Below, piece by piece: positions 47,619 to 55,841 of a DNA stretch of 64,000 nt. Each line of letters opens with the position of its first letter. Positions within the stretch are counted from its first letter, which is position 1. The notes beneath the pieces were generated by a model. It worked only from the letters and a program-made list of their open reading frames with translations. It did not search any database and was not told where the DNA came from. The stretch comes from Prauserella shujinwangii (GTDB lineage: Bacteria; Actinomycetota; Actinomycetes; Mycobacteriales; Pseudonocardiaceae), in the NCBI RefSeq assembly GCF_003001955.1, contig NZ_PVNH01000009.1, positions 124,001-188,000 of the forward strand, written 5' to 3'. The position numbers were made by a program, and so were the translations under genes.

Positions 47619-47812
47619 CCAACCCGTTCGAGGACCCCGAGGGCCGCTTCTACGTGCTGGTGAACGACGAGGAGCAGCACTCGCTGTGGCCGTCGTTCGT
47701 CGCCGTGCCCCCTGGCTGGCGGATCGTGTTCGGCGAGGACTCGCGTGCGGCCTGCCTGGCGTACGTCGAGGAACACTGGACCGACCTGCGCCCGGCCAGC
47801 CTGCGCTCGTGA
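47615..47812 (+). CDS. MbtH family NRPS chaperone
   Basis: A 65-residue MbtH-like protein with the whole family signature: [19 protein letters not shown], then [19 protein letters not shown], including the Trp residues that clamp the adenylation domain. These proteins bind A domains and are often needed for their solubility and activity; this one presumably serves the adjacent NRPS. GTG 47615 overlaps the NRPS stop by 4 nt (GTGA). The end LRS-TGA with CTCGTGAG looks like a half-copy of the palindromic elements. Confidence 0.97.
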   Translation: MTNPFEDPEGRFYVLVNDEEQHSLWPSFVAVPPGWRIVFGEDSRAACLAYVEEHWTDLRPASLRS

Positions 47813-47827
47813 GCGCGGCGCCCGACG

Positions 47828-48460
47828 TCATGCGCCCACCACGAGGTGGACGGCCAGGGCGGTGACGACGGCGCTGGACGCCAGCGCCGTCGCGAGCCTG
47901 CCCCTCGGGCCGCTGAGCACGCGGCCCAGCAGCGTGCCACCGCACGCGAGCAGCAGCTGCCAGCTGGCGGAGGCCACGAACGCCGCCAGCGCGAACACCA
48001 CGGCCGCGGCGGCGCCGTCCGCCACGATCGCGCGGTGGCCCGCGACGAGTGCGGCGAAGTACACGACGGTGGCCGGGTTGAGCGCCGTGATCCCGAGCAG
48101 TGCGGTGTACGCGCGCACCGGCGACATCCGGTCGGGCAGCGCGCCGCCGTCCTGCTCGGTTCGCGTGCGGTGCCGCCGGAACGCGCGGAGGGCACCGGTG
48201 GCGGCCAGTGCCACCAGCGCCGCGGCCGACGCCCAGCGCAGCGTGCCCGCGAACGGCGCGACCGCCCCGGCGAGGGCCGCCCCGCCGAGCGCGGCCACGA
48301 GCGCGTAGAGACCGTCCGCGGTCGCGACGCCGAGGGCGGCGCTCGCCCCGATCCGGGGTGAGGTCCGGGCAGAGAGCGAGACCAGGTACGCCCCGACGGC
48401 GCCGACGGGGATCGCGATGCCGTAGCCGGCGACGAGCCCCGCGACGAGCGCGGCGCTCAC
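47828..48460 (-). CDS. LysE family translocator
   Basis: A 210-residue membrane exporter with about six TM helices. Family marks: VAGLVAGYGIAIPVGAVGAYLV (the glycine/proline-rich TM1 with G-x-x-x-P-G-A/P), SAALGVATADGLYALVAAL, and LLGITALNPATVVYFAAL, in which NPxxxxYF is the LysE hallmark. LysE members export basic amino acids or small metabolites. It is convergent to mbtH with a 15-bp gap, so not part of the siderophore operon. GTG 48460 chosen because TM1 begins directly after; longer readings add a charged leader. Confidence 0.88.
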   Translation of the reverse strand: MSAALVAGLVAGYGIAIPVGAVGAYLVSLSARTSPRIGASAALGVATADGLYALVAALGGAALAGAVAPFAGTLRWASAAALVALAATGALRAFRRHRTRTEQDGGALPDRMSPVRAYTALLGITALNPATVVYFAALVAGHRAIVADGAAAAVVFALAAFVASASWQLLLACGGTLLGRVLSGPRGRLATALASSAVVTALAVHLVVGA

Positions 48461-48670
48461 GCGACCGCGCGGGTGGTCCTTCCCGGTGGCGCGGCCTGCT
48501 GCCGGGCCGTCCCGCGTGCGGGCGCGGTCGTCGGCAGCGGGACGGGGCACGGTGCGGTCATGCGGGCATCGTGCGGCGTGGCCCGGCCACCGGACAAGCG
48601 AATATCCGGCTGCTCCGGGAGAGGCCGCGGTGGCCGGGCACCCGAGAACTCGGGAGGATACCTTCAACGG

Positions 48671-48705
48671 TGATACTGTCATTGATGTTAGTATCATTGA
48701 TGATA
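48671..48705 (+). promoter_or_regulatory. AT-rich repeat region upstream of the ATPase gene
   Basis: TGATACT-N12-AGTATCA (48671-48696) overlaps TATCAT-TG-ATGATA (48692-48705); TCATTGATG is also directly repeated 15 bp apart. It ends 10 nt before the ATPase start and is strikingly AT-rich for this genome. Candidate operator. Confidence 0.6.
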
Positions 48706-48715
48706 GTCTCTCCGG

Positions 48716-50146
48716 GTGACGACATTCACCGGGCGTGAGCGTGAGCTCGCGATCCTGGACCGGGCCCTCGAACGCACCCGATCCGGAGGGCGAGCCGGCC
48801 GTCCCGGCCGCGCGATGCTCATCCGCGGTCGCCGCCGGGTCGGCAAGTCCCGGCTCGTCGAGGAGTTCATCGAACGTGCCGGCGTGCCCCATCTCTTCTA
48901 CACCGCCTCCGCGCAGCCGGACGCGGCGACCGACCTGGCCTTGTTCACCGAGGCGGCGGCCGGGAGCGAGCTGCCGGGCGCGGAGGTGTTCCTCGACCAG
49001 ACGCCTCGTTCGTGGGACGCCGCTCTCCGGCTGCTCGCCGGGGCACTGCCGGACGATCAGCCCAGCGTTGTCGTGCTGGACGAGCTGCCCTACCTGCTTT
49101 CCAACGATCCCGGCTTCGAAGGCACGCTGCAGAAACAGTTCGACCGTGAACTGTCGCGGAAGCCGGTGCTGCTGCTGTGTGTCGGCTCGGACCTCGCGAT
49201 GATGGAAGCGCTCAACGAGTACGGACGTCCGTTCCACCAGCGGGCGACGGAGCTGGTCGTGCCGCCGCTCAGTCCGGCGGACGTGGCATGCCTGCTCGCG
49301 CTGCCCGCCGCCGACGCCTTCGACGCGTACCTCGTGACCGGAGGGTTGCCGCTCGTCCTGGACGAGTGGCCGCAGGGTGCTTCCGTGGCCGAGTACCTCG
49401 CCGGGGCGCTGGCCGATCCGACCTCGGCGCTGCTGGTGAGTGCCGAGCGCGCACTCGCCGCCGAGTTCCCGGTCGAGGCGCAGGCCAGGCGCGTGCTGTC
49501 CGCCATCGGATCGGGCGAACGGACGTTCTCGCTCATCGGCAAGGCGGCGGGCGGGCTCCCGCAGGCGTCGCTGAACCGCGGGCTGCGCCTGCTGGCCGAG
49601 AAGCGTCTCGTCGACGTCATGGTGCCGCTGTCGGTCCGGCCCGCGAAGGAGACCCGGTACGTGATCGCGGACCCGTACCTTCGGTTCTGGCTGTCGTTTC
49701 TCGGTACGCGGTTCGCCGAGATCGAGCGCGGCAGGGGCGATCTCGTGCTCGCGCGAATCATGGCGTCGTGGACCGCCTGGCGAGGCCGGGCGATCGAGCC
49801 CGTCGTGCGGGAGTCGCTGCGCCGCCTTCCCCCCGGCGTGCTGCCGGAGGGGACGAACGTCGTCGGCGGCTACTGGACTCGCACGAACGACCCCGAGATC
49901 GACATCGTCGGCGCCGACCGGGAGCCGGTCGCGAAGCGGATCACGGTCGTGGGCTCGATGAAGTGGCTGGAGCAACGCCCCTTCGACGCCCACGATCTCG
50001 GGCGGCTGGTGTCGCACCGGTCCCGGCTGCCCGGCGCGGACGAGACCACACCGCCGCTGGTCGTCAGTCGTAGCGGAGCGACGGTCGGCGGTGTTCAGGT
50101 CATCGGACCCGAGGAGCTGCTCGCCGCGTGGGCCCCCGGCTCGTGA
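48716..50146 (+). CDS. AAA ATPase with DUF234-type C-terminus
   Basis: A 476-residue STAND-like ATPase. It opens with FTGRERELAILDRAL (GREREL motif), Walker A IRGRRRVGKSRLVEEF (about 36-50), Walker B VVVLDELPYLL (about 119), sensor LLCVGSDLAMM, then a winged-helix segment GERTFSLIGKAAGGLPQASLNRGLRLLAEKRLV and the DUF234 region PYLRFWLSFLGTRFAEIERG with downstream nuclease-like strands (NDPEIDIVGADRE). Such proteins are common in archaea and actinobacteria, function unproven; E-I-D-I-V resembles a PD-(D/E)xK core. It is unrelated to iron and looks inserted within the locus. Confidence 0.85.
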   Translation: MTTFTGRERELAILDRALERTRSGGRAGRPGRAMLIRGRRRVGKSRLVEEFIERAGVPHLFYTASAQPDAATDLALFTEAAAGSELPGAEVFLDQTPRSWDAALRLLAGALPDDQPSVVVLDELPYLLSNDPGFEGTLQKQFDRELSRKPVLLLCVGSDLAMMEALNEYGRPFHQRATELVVPPLSPADVACLLALPAADAFDAYLVTGGLPLVLDEWPQGASVAEYLAGALADPTSALLVSAERALAAEFPVEAQARRVLSAIGSGERTFSLIGKAAGGLPQASLNRGLRLLAEKRLVDVMVPLSVRPAKETRYVIADPYLRFWLSFLGTRFAEIERGRGDLVLARIMASWTAWRGRAIEPVVRESLRRLPPGVLPEGTNVVGGYWTRTNDPEIDIVGADREPVAKRITVVGSMKWLEQRPFDAHDLGRLVSHRSRLPGADETTPPLVVSRSGATVGGVQVIGPEELLAAWAPGS

Positions 50147-50232
50147 GTGAGAAACGCCCACCTGCCGCCCGGCCACCCCCTGGCGGAGGCGCTCCGCGCC
50201 GCCGTGTTCTCACCACGTTCCTCACTCACGAG
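50140..50232. repeat. palindromic element A6, expanded to 93 bp
   Basis: Outer arms CTCGTGAGTGAGAAACG and CGTTCCTCACTCACGAG flank a GC-rich centre not present in other copies. The inner GTTCTCAC next to the right arm is the reverse complement of the loop GTGAGAAC of A1, so this copy faces the other way. Both convergent genes stop in it: TGA 50144-50146 and TGA 50228-50226. Confidence 0.8.
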
Positions 50233-51977
50233 CGGGTGCCGGACCAGGCGCGCCAGAGGTCGGCGTAGCGGCCGCCCGCCGCGACCAGCTGGTCGTGGGT
50301 ACCGGTCTCCACCACGCGGCCCGCGTCGAGCACGACGATCCGGTCCGCACCGGCCGCCTGGGTCAGCCGGTGCGCGACGACCAGCCCGGTGCGCCCCTCC
50401 AGTGCCCTGCCCGCCGCCGTCTCCAGTGCCCGCGCGCCCGCGCTGCCCGCCTCGGCGGTCGCCTCGTCCAGGATGGCGATCGGCGGGTCGGCCAGCACCA
50501 GCCGGGCCAGCGCGAGCTGCTGCGCCTGGGTCACCGTCAGCCGGTGCGCGCCCTCGCCGACCACAGTGGACAAACCCGAGGGCAGCGCTTCCACCCACGC
50601 CGTCGCCCCCACCCGGGCCAGCGCCGCGCGCAGGTCCTCGTCGGTCGCCCCGGGCCGGGCCAGCCGCAGGTCGTCCGCCAGCGGCCCGGCGAAGACGTGC
50701 ACCTCCTGGCTGATCAGGGCGACCGTGCGCCGCGTCGCGGCGGGACCGAGCTCGTCCAGCGACACCCCGCCCAGCGAGATCGAGCCCCGCGTGGGGCGGT
50801 GGATGCCCGCGATCAGCTTGGCCAGCGTGGTCTTGCCCGCACCGCTCGCGCCCACCAGCGCCACCCGCTCGCCGTCACCGAGATCGAGGTCCACATCGGA
50901 CAGCACGTCGTGGCCGGTGACGTACGCGTGCCCGACGGCGGCCGCCTTGACCGACGCGCCGGCGGGCGCGGCCCCGTCCCCGGTCTCCCGCTCGCCCTCC
51001 AGGTCGGACACCCCGACGATCCGCGCCAGGCTCGCCGTGGCGGCCTGCGCGTCGTCCACCAGCGCGAGCGCGGCGTTGACCGGGTTGAACAGGCTGTGGA
51101 AGTACAGGGCCGCCGCCGTGGCCGTGCCGATCGTGGCGGCGCCGGAGCCGACCAGCCAGAACCCGGCCGCCAGCACGGCGGAGAGCCCCACGTACTCGGC
51201 GAGGTTGAGCCGGGAGAAGAACCGCGTCATCAGCCGGATGCCGCGCAGCGCCAGATTGACGGCCTCCTGCGAGCGCCCCCGCACCCGGCCGACATGGTCG
51301 GCGGACAGCCGGAACGCGCGCACGGTGCGGGCGCCCCCGACCGTGTCGAGCAACTGGTGCTGCAGGGCACCGCCCGCCACCCGCTGCGCGGCGTACAGCG
51401 GCACCGCGCGCCGCACGTACCAGCGGACCGTCCACAGCTGGATCGGTGTCGCCAGCAGTGCCGCCAGCAGGAACCGCCAGTCGAGGATCGCCAGCGCACC
51501 CAGGGTGAGCACGATCGTCAGCACCGACCGCCCGAGCTCGGGCAGCGCCTCCCGGACCGACTTGGCGATCACCGCCACGTCGGTCGTCACCCGCGCCGTC
51601 AGGTCGCCCGACCCGGCCTTCTCGACCTGTTCCAGCGGCAGGCCGAGCGCCCGCTCGACGAAGCGCTCGCGCGCGTCGGCGAGCATCTCCTCGCCCAGCC
51701 GCGACACCAGCGCGAGCCCCCACGCGTTGGCCGCCCCGCGCGCGAGCGCGACCGCCGCGAGCCCGGCGACCGGCAGCGTGAAGTCCGTGCTGCCGCGCGC
51801 CACCAGGTCGACGATGTGCCCCAGCAACGGCGCCGTCAGCAGGCCGATCGCGGTCGCGGCGACCAGCACGGCCAGCCCGCCGAGCGCCAGCCCCCTGCGT
51901 GGCCGCAGCAGCTGCCCGACCGCGGCCCTGGTGCGCCTGGCGGTCGCCGTGGGCAGCAGTTCCCGTTCCGTGCTCAC
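50226..51977 (-). CDS. heterodimeric ABC exporter, subunit with canonical Walker motifs
   Basis: A 583-residue half-transporter: about six TM helices (GLALGGLAVLVAATAIGLLT onward, with QVEKAGSGDLTARVTTDV in the first coupling region), then an ATPase domain with Walker A VGASGAGKTTL, Q-loop ISQEVHVF, Walker B IAILDEATAE and H-loop VVAHRL. The signature LSGGQ is replaced by LTVTQ (HRLTVTQAQQLALARL). It starts in a 4-nt overlap with the partner gene and lies next to the importer behind the same iron boxes, so siderophore export is the likely role. Confidence 0.9.
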   Translation of the reverse strand: MSTERELLPTATARRTRAAVGQLLRPRRGLALGGLAVLVAATAIGLLTAPLLGHIVDLVARGSTDFTLPVAGLAAVALARGAANAWGLALVSRLGEEMLADARERFVERALGLPLEQVEKAGSGDLTARVTTDVAVIAKSVREALPELGRSVLTIVLTLGALAILDWRFLLAALLATPIQLWTVRWYVRRAVPLYAAQRVAGGALQHQLLDTVGGARTVRAFRLSADHVGRVRGRSQEAVNLALRGIRLMTRFFSRLNLAEYVGLSAVLAAGFWLVGSGAATIGTATAAALYFHSLFNPVNAALALVDDAQAATASLARIVGVSDLEGERETGDGAAPAGASVKAAAVGHAYVTGHDVLSDVDLDLGDGERVALVGASGAGKTTLAKLIAGIHRPTRGSISLGGVSLDELGPAATRRTVALISQEVHVFAGPLADDLRLARPGATDEDLRAALARVGATAWVEALPSGLSTVVGEGAHRLTVTQAQQLALARLVLADPPIAILDEATAEAGSAGARALETAAGRALEGRTGLVVAHRLTQAAGADRIVVLDAGRVVETGTHDQLVAAGGRYADLWRAWSGTRS

Positions 51978-53653
51978 GACAGCACCACCGCCCGGTACGC
52001 GGCGTCGGAGTCGACGAGCCCGGCGTGCGTGCCCTCGGCCCGGACGGTGCCCTCGTCGAGCACCACGACCCGGTCGGCGGCGGCGAGCAATGCCGGGCTG
52101 GTGGTGACGGCCATCGTGGTGCGGCCGCGCCGGACCTCCCGCAGCGCACCGGCGATCCGGGCCTCGGTCACCGCGTCGACGGCGGTGGTCGGGTCGTGTA
52201 CCGCCAGTACGGCGGGGTCGGCGGCGAGCGCACGGGCCAGCGCGACCCGCTGCCGTTGCCCGCCGGACAGCGACCGGCCACGCTCGGCGACCATCGTGTC
52301 GACCCCTTCCGGCAGCGTCCCGGCGACCTCGTCGGCCGCGGCCGCGGCGAGCGCGGGTTCCACAGTGGACCCGCGTGTTCCGGCGAGTACGTTGTCCAGC
52401 AGGGTGCCCTCGAACAGGTCGGCGTCGTGGGCCGCGACGAGCACGGCGGACCGCAGCTCATCGAGGTCCAGCTCCGGCAGCGGCACGCCGTCCAGCTCCA
52501 CCGAGCCCGCTCCGGGGTCGGCCTCCCTGGCGAGGCATTCCAGCAGGTGCACGGCGTCGGCCGGGTCGGGGCAGACCACCCCGAGCAGCTCGCCGGGCCG
52601 GACCTCGAGGTTCACGCCGCGCAGGGTGCCGTGGGTGACGCCGCTGAACCGGACGTGCCCGGCGGTCCCGCCGGACAGCACGCCGGTTCCGGGCACCACG
52701 GCGGGCGGCGCGGCCAGCACCGACGCGATCCGTTCCGCGGACGCCCTGCCCTGCGCCAGCTGGCCGTTCACCCACGCGAAGATCTGGAACGGCGTCAGCA
52801 GGAACTGGGCCAGCCCGACGGCCGCGACGAGCTGGCCCACCGTGATGTCGCCGCGCGCGGCGAGGTGCGCGCCGACGAGCGCGACCACCGCGATGAACAG
52901 TCCGGTGAGGGCGAGGATCACGCCGTCGTGCCCGGCGTGCGCGCGGGCCGCGCGCAGGGTGGCCGCCAGCGAGTCGCGGCTCGTCCTGCGGTACCGCGCG
53001 ACCGCGGCGGCCTCCGCGCCGATGCCCTTCAGCACCCGCAACCCGGCCACGAGGTCCGCGGCGACGCCGGACGCGTGCGCCGCGCGCTCCTGCTCGTCGC
53101 CGCTGCGCCGCTCCAGCGGCCTGCCGACGAGGTGGGTCAGCCACAGCAGCGGCGGCGTGCCGAGCAGCACGAGCAGGCCGAGCGGCACCGAGATGCGCAG
53201 CAGCAGTACCGCGCTCACCAGCAGCCCGGCGAGCCCGGCCACGGCGAAGGGCAGCACCCCGTTCACCGCACCGACGCGTTTGGCGTCGCCGGTCGCGATG
53301 TTGACGAGCGCGCCGGGCAGCCTGCCCGCCTCCGCGCCACCGCGCGCGTCCAGCACGCGGCCGGTGACCTCGAGCCGTAGCCGGTGCGCCGCCTGTTCCG
53401 AGGCTCGCTCGGCCGCGCGGGAGGCGAAGCGGTAGCTGACCGACAGCCCGGCGAACACCGCGGCGAGCACGGCGAGCCAGCGCAGCAGCGCCGCGGCGTC
53501 GCCGGTGGTCACGGCCTCGTCGATGATCACACCGATGAGGACGGGGACCAGCGCCTCACCGCCCTGGTGGGCCGCGGCGAGGGCGGATCCGCCCACGACG
53601 TACCGCCGCTGGTCCGAGACGGCCTTCCGGAGCACGCTCCGGCCGGTTGGCAT
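51974..53653 (-). CDS. heterodimeric ABC exporter, subunit with degenerate ATP site
   Basis: A 559-residue half-transporter: TM region beginning VVGGSALAAAHQGGEALVPV and an ATPase domain with an intact signature LSGGQRQRVALARAL. Its own ATP site is broken: Walker A reads GVVCPDPADAVHLL (no GK[S/T]), Walker B LAVHDPTTAVD (Asp for the catalytic Glu), and the H-loop AVTTSPALL lacks the His. It thus complements the partner, which has Walker A/B but no LSGGQ. ATG 53653 is 9 nt from GGAGG; GTG 53656 is also possible. Divergent from the importer across two iron boxes. Confidence 0.9.
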   Translation of the reverse strand: MPTGRSVLRKAVSDQRRYVVGGSALAAAHQGGEALVPVLIGVIIDEAVTTGDAAALLRWLAVLAAVFAGLSVSYRFASRAAERASEQAAHRLRLEVTGRVLDARGGAEAGRLPGALVNIATGDAKRVGAVNGVLPFAVAGLAGLLVSAVLLLRISVPLGLLVLLGTPPLLWLTHLVGRPLERRSGDEQERAAHASGVAADLVAGLRVLKGIGAEAAAVARYRRTSRDSLAATLRAARAHAGHDGVILALTGLFIAVVALVGAHLAARGDITVGQLVAAVGLAQFLLTPFQIFAWVNGQLAQGRASAERIASVLAAPPAVVPGTGVLSGGTAGHVRFSGVTHGTLRGVNLEVRPGELLGVVCPDPADAVHLLECLAREADPGAGSVELDGVPLPELDLDELRSAVLVAAHDADLFEGTLLDNVLAGTRGSTVEPALAAAAADEVAGTLPEGVDTMVAERGRSLSGGQRQRVALARALAADPAVLAVHDPTTAVDAVTEARIAGALREVRRGRTTMAVTTSPALLAAADRVVVLDEGTVRAEGTHAGLVDSDAAYRAVVLS

Positions 53654-53679
53654 CACCGTTCACCTCCGCGCTTGTGAGC

Positions 53680-53737
53680 GGAGGTTAGGCTATCTTAAGT
53701 TTGAAGCACGGTCACTCGTTCGGTTAGCCTCACCTTA
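53680..53737. promoter_or_regulatory. two iron boxes between exporter and importer operons
   Basis: GGAGGTTAGGCTATCTTAA (53680-53698) matches 15 of 19 consensus positions; TTCGGTTAGCCTCACCTTA (53719-53737) matches 16 of 19 in the other orientation and ends on the first base of the importer ATG. One box per divergent promoter. Confidence 0.8.
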
Positions 53738-54792
53738 TGTCGCTCGCCACGGCCCCCACCGCACCTCCGGGCGCCGTGGCCCCCCAGCGCAAGCCGCCGC
53801 ACGCCCTGCGTGCCGCGGGCCTGCTCGTGGCCGTCGGCGCGCTCCTGGCCACGGTGCTGCTCAGCGTCTGGCTGGGCTCGAAGGACATCGGGTTCGCCGC
53901 GACGTGGGACGTGCTCTGGCACCACGACGGCTCCGACGACGCGCTGATCATCCACTCCTACCGCATCCCGAGGACCCTGCTCGGCGTCCTGGTCGGTGCC
54001 GCGCTGGGTGTCGCGGGCGCCCTCATGCAGGCGATCACCCGCAACCCGCTCGCCGAGCCGGGGCTGCTCGGCATCAACATGGGCGCCTCGACGGGCGTGG
54101 TGCTCGCCCTCGTCCTGGTCGGCGTGCCCTCGGTGCTCGGCTACGTCTGGTTCGCCTTCCTCGGCGCCGCGCTCGCGTCGGTCGCGGTGTACGTGCTCGG
54201 CGCCACCGGACGCGGTGTCGCGACCCCGGAGCGGCTGGTGCTGGCCGGTGCGGCGTTCACCGCGGTGCTCTACGCCGTGAACAGCGGCCTGCTGCTCACC
54301 GACCCCGAAGCGCTGGACGAGTACCGGTTCTGGAACGTCGGCTCCCTGGCCGGCCGGTACTACTCCGTGCTGCTGCCGGTGCTGCCGTTCATCGCGGCGG
54401 GCCTCCTGCTCGCCCTGCTGCTCACCCGGTCGCTGAACGCGCTCGCGATGGGGGAGGACGTGGGCCGCGCGCTCGGCGCCCACCCCACCCGCACCCGGGT
54501 CCTCGGGGCGATCGCGATCACCCTGCTGTGCGGGGCGGCGACCGCCGCGGCGGGGCCCATCGCGTTCGTCGGGCTCGCGGTGCCGCACGTGGCGCGGCTG
54601 CTGGTCGGGCCCGACCAGCGCTGGGTGCTGCCGTACTCGCTCGTGCTCTCCCCGATCCTGCTCGTCGGCGCCGACATCCTGGGCCGCGTCGTCGACCCGC
54701 CGGGCGAGGTGCAGGTCGGCATCGTCACCGCCGTCGTCGGCGTGCCGGTGTTCATCGCCCTGTGCCGGCGCAGGAAGCTGGCCACGCTGTGA
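53737..54792 (+). CDS. FecCD-family siderophore permease, subunit 1 (cluster importer)
   Basis: A 351-residue BtuC-fold permease. Motifs: IHSYRIPRTLLGVLVGAALG, ALMQAITRNPLAEPGLLGIN, FWNVGSLAGRYY and AGPIAFVGLAVPHVARLL at the ATPase-coupling region. It closely parallels the permease at 4586 in layout but is distinct in sequence. No ribosome site is visible before ATG 53737; an iron box ends on this ATG, so the mRNA may be leaderless or nearly so. The next gene overlaps its stop (GTGA). Confidence 0.93.
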   Translation: MSLATAPTAPPGAVAPQRKPPHALRAAGLLVAVGALLATVLLSVWLGSKDIGFAATWDVLWHHDGSDDALIIHSYRIPRTLLGVLVGAALGVAGALMQAITRNPLAEPGLLGINMGASTGVVLALVLVGVPSVLGYVWFAFLGAALASVAVYVLGATGRGVATPERLVLAGAAFTAVLYAVNSGLLLTDPEALDEYRFWNVGSLAGRYYSVLLPVLPFIAAGLLLALLLTRSLNALAMGEDVGRALGAHPTRTRVLGAIAITLLCGAATAAAGPIAFVGLAVPHVARLLVGPDQRWVLPYSLVLSPILLVGADILGRVVDPPGEVQVGIVTAVVGVPVFIALCRRRKLATL

Positions 54793-55841
54793 GCGCGCCG
54801 GTGACCGGCCGGGTCCTGCGCACCCGGGGTGAGGGACTGTCGCTGCGGGTGGACGGCCGCGCACTCGGCGCGTCGCTCGGCCTCGCGGTGGCGCTGGTCG
54901 CGGTGATGCTGGTGACGCTGACCACCGGCGAGTACGAGCTGTCGGTGCCCGAGGTGCTCGCGGCCCTCGTCGGCCAGGGCGACGGCGGGGCGGAGTTCAT
55001 CGTCGGCACCCTGCGCCTGCCGCGGCTGCTCACCGCGCTGTTCGTGGGCGCCGCGCTCGCGCTGAGCGGGGCGATCCTGCAGAGCCTCTCCGGCAACCCG
55101 CTGGGCAGCCCGGACGTCATCGGCTTCACCAACGGTGCCGCGACGGGCGCGCTGCTCGTCATCATCGTGCTCGGCGGCGGCATGACCCAGACCGCGTTCG
55201 GCGCCTTCGCCGGTGGCCTCGCCGCCGCGCTGCTGATCTACCTGCTGGCCTTCAAGGGCGGCGTGCAGGGCTTCCGGTTCATCCTCGTCGGCATCGGCAT
55301 CAGCGCGCTCGCGCTGTCGGTGAACTCCTACCTCGTCACGCGGGCGAGCCTGCACGACGCGGTGGCCGCGCACGCGTGGCTCATCGGCAGCGTCAACGGG
55401 AGGGGCTGGGAGCAGGTCGCGGCCGTCGGCGGCACGCTCGCCGTGCTGCTGCCCGTCGCGCTCGGGGCCGCGCGCAGGCTCTCGTTGCTCCAGCTGGGCG
55501 ACGCCACGGCGACCGCGCTCGGCGTCGGCGTGCAGCGCAGCAGGCTCGTGCTGATCGCCACAAGCGTGCTGCTGGCCGCCGTGGCGACGGCGGCGGCAGG
55601 GCCGATCTGGTTCGTCGCGCTCGCCGCGCCGCAGCTCGCGCGGGGGCTGACCCGCGTGGCCGGGCCGGGCCTCGCCTCGTCGGCGCTCATGGGCGGCCTG
55701 CTGCTCACGGCGGGAGACCTCGCCGTGCAGCTGCTGTTCCCGACATCCCAGCTGCCGGTGGGCACGGCGACCGGTTGCCTCGGCGGGCTGTACCTGTGCT
55801 GGCTGCTGGCCGCGCAATGGCGGAAGGGAAGCTACACGTGA
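54789..55841 (+). CDS. FecCD-family siderophore permease, subunit 2 (cluster importer)
   Basis: A 350-residue permease with VGTLRLPRLLTALFVGAALA, AILQSLSGNPLGSPDVIGF, FILVGIGISALALSVNSYL and AGPIWFVALAAPQLARGL. The NPLxSPDxIGF wording is typical of the FecD/FepG-like second subunit. GTG 54789 overlaps the upstream stop by 4 nt, and the ATPase start overlaps its own stop by 4 nt, so stoichiometric coupled translation is expected. Confidence 0.93.
   Translation: MSAPVTGRVLRTRGEGLSLRVDGRALGASLGLAVALVAVMLVTLTTGEYELSVPEVLAALVGQGDGGAEFIVGTLRLPRLLTALFVGAALALSGAILQSLSGNPLGSPDVIGFTNGAATGALLVIIVLGGGMTQTAFGAFAGGLAAALLIYLLAFKGGVQGFRFILVGIGISALALSVNSYLVTRASLHDAVAAHAWLIGSVNGRGWEQVAAVGGTLAVLLPVALGAARRLSLLQLGDATATALGVGVQRSRLVLIATSVLLAAVATAAAGPIWFVALAAPQLARGLTRVAGPGLASSALMGGLLLTAGDLAVQLLFPTSQLPVGTATGCLGGLYLCWLLAAQWRKGSYT

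Noticed and set aside
47806-47830. A seventh palindromic element between mbtH and the LysE gene
   Set aside because: Only the half CTCGTGAGCG is present with no matching right arm, so it was not counted.
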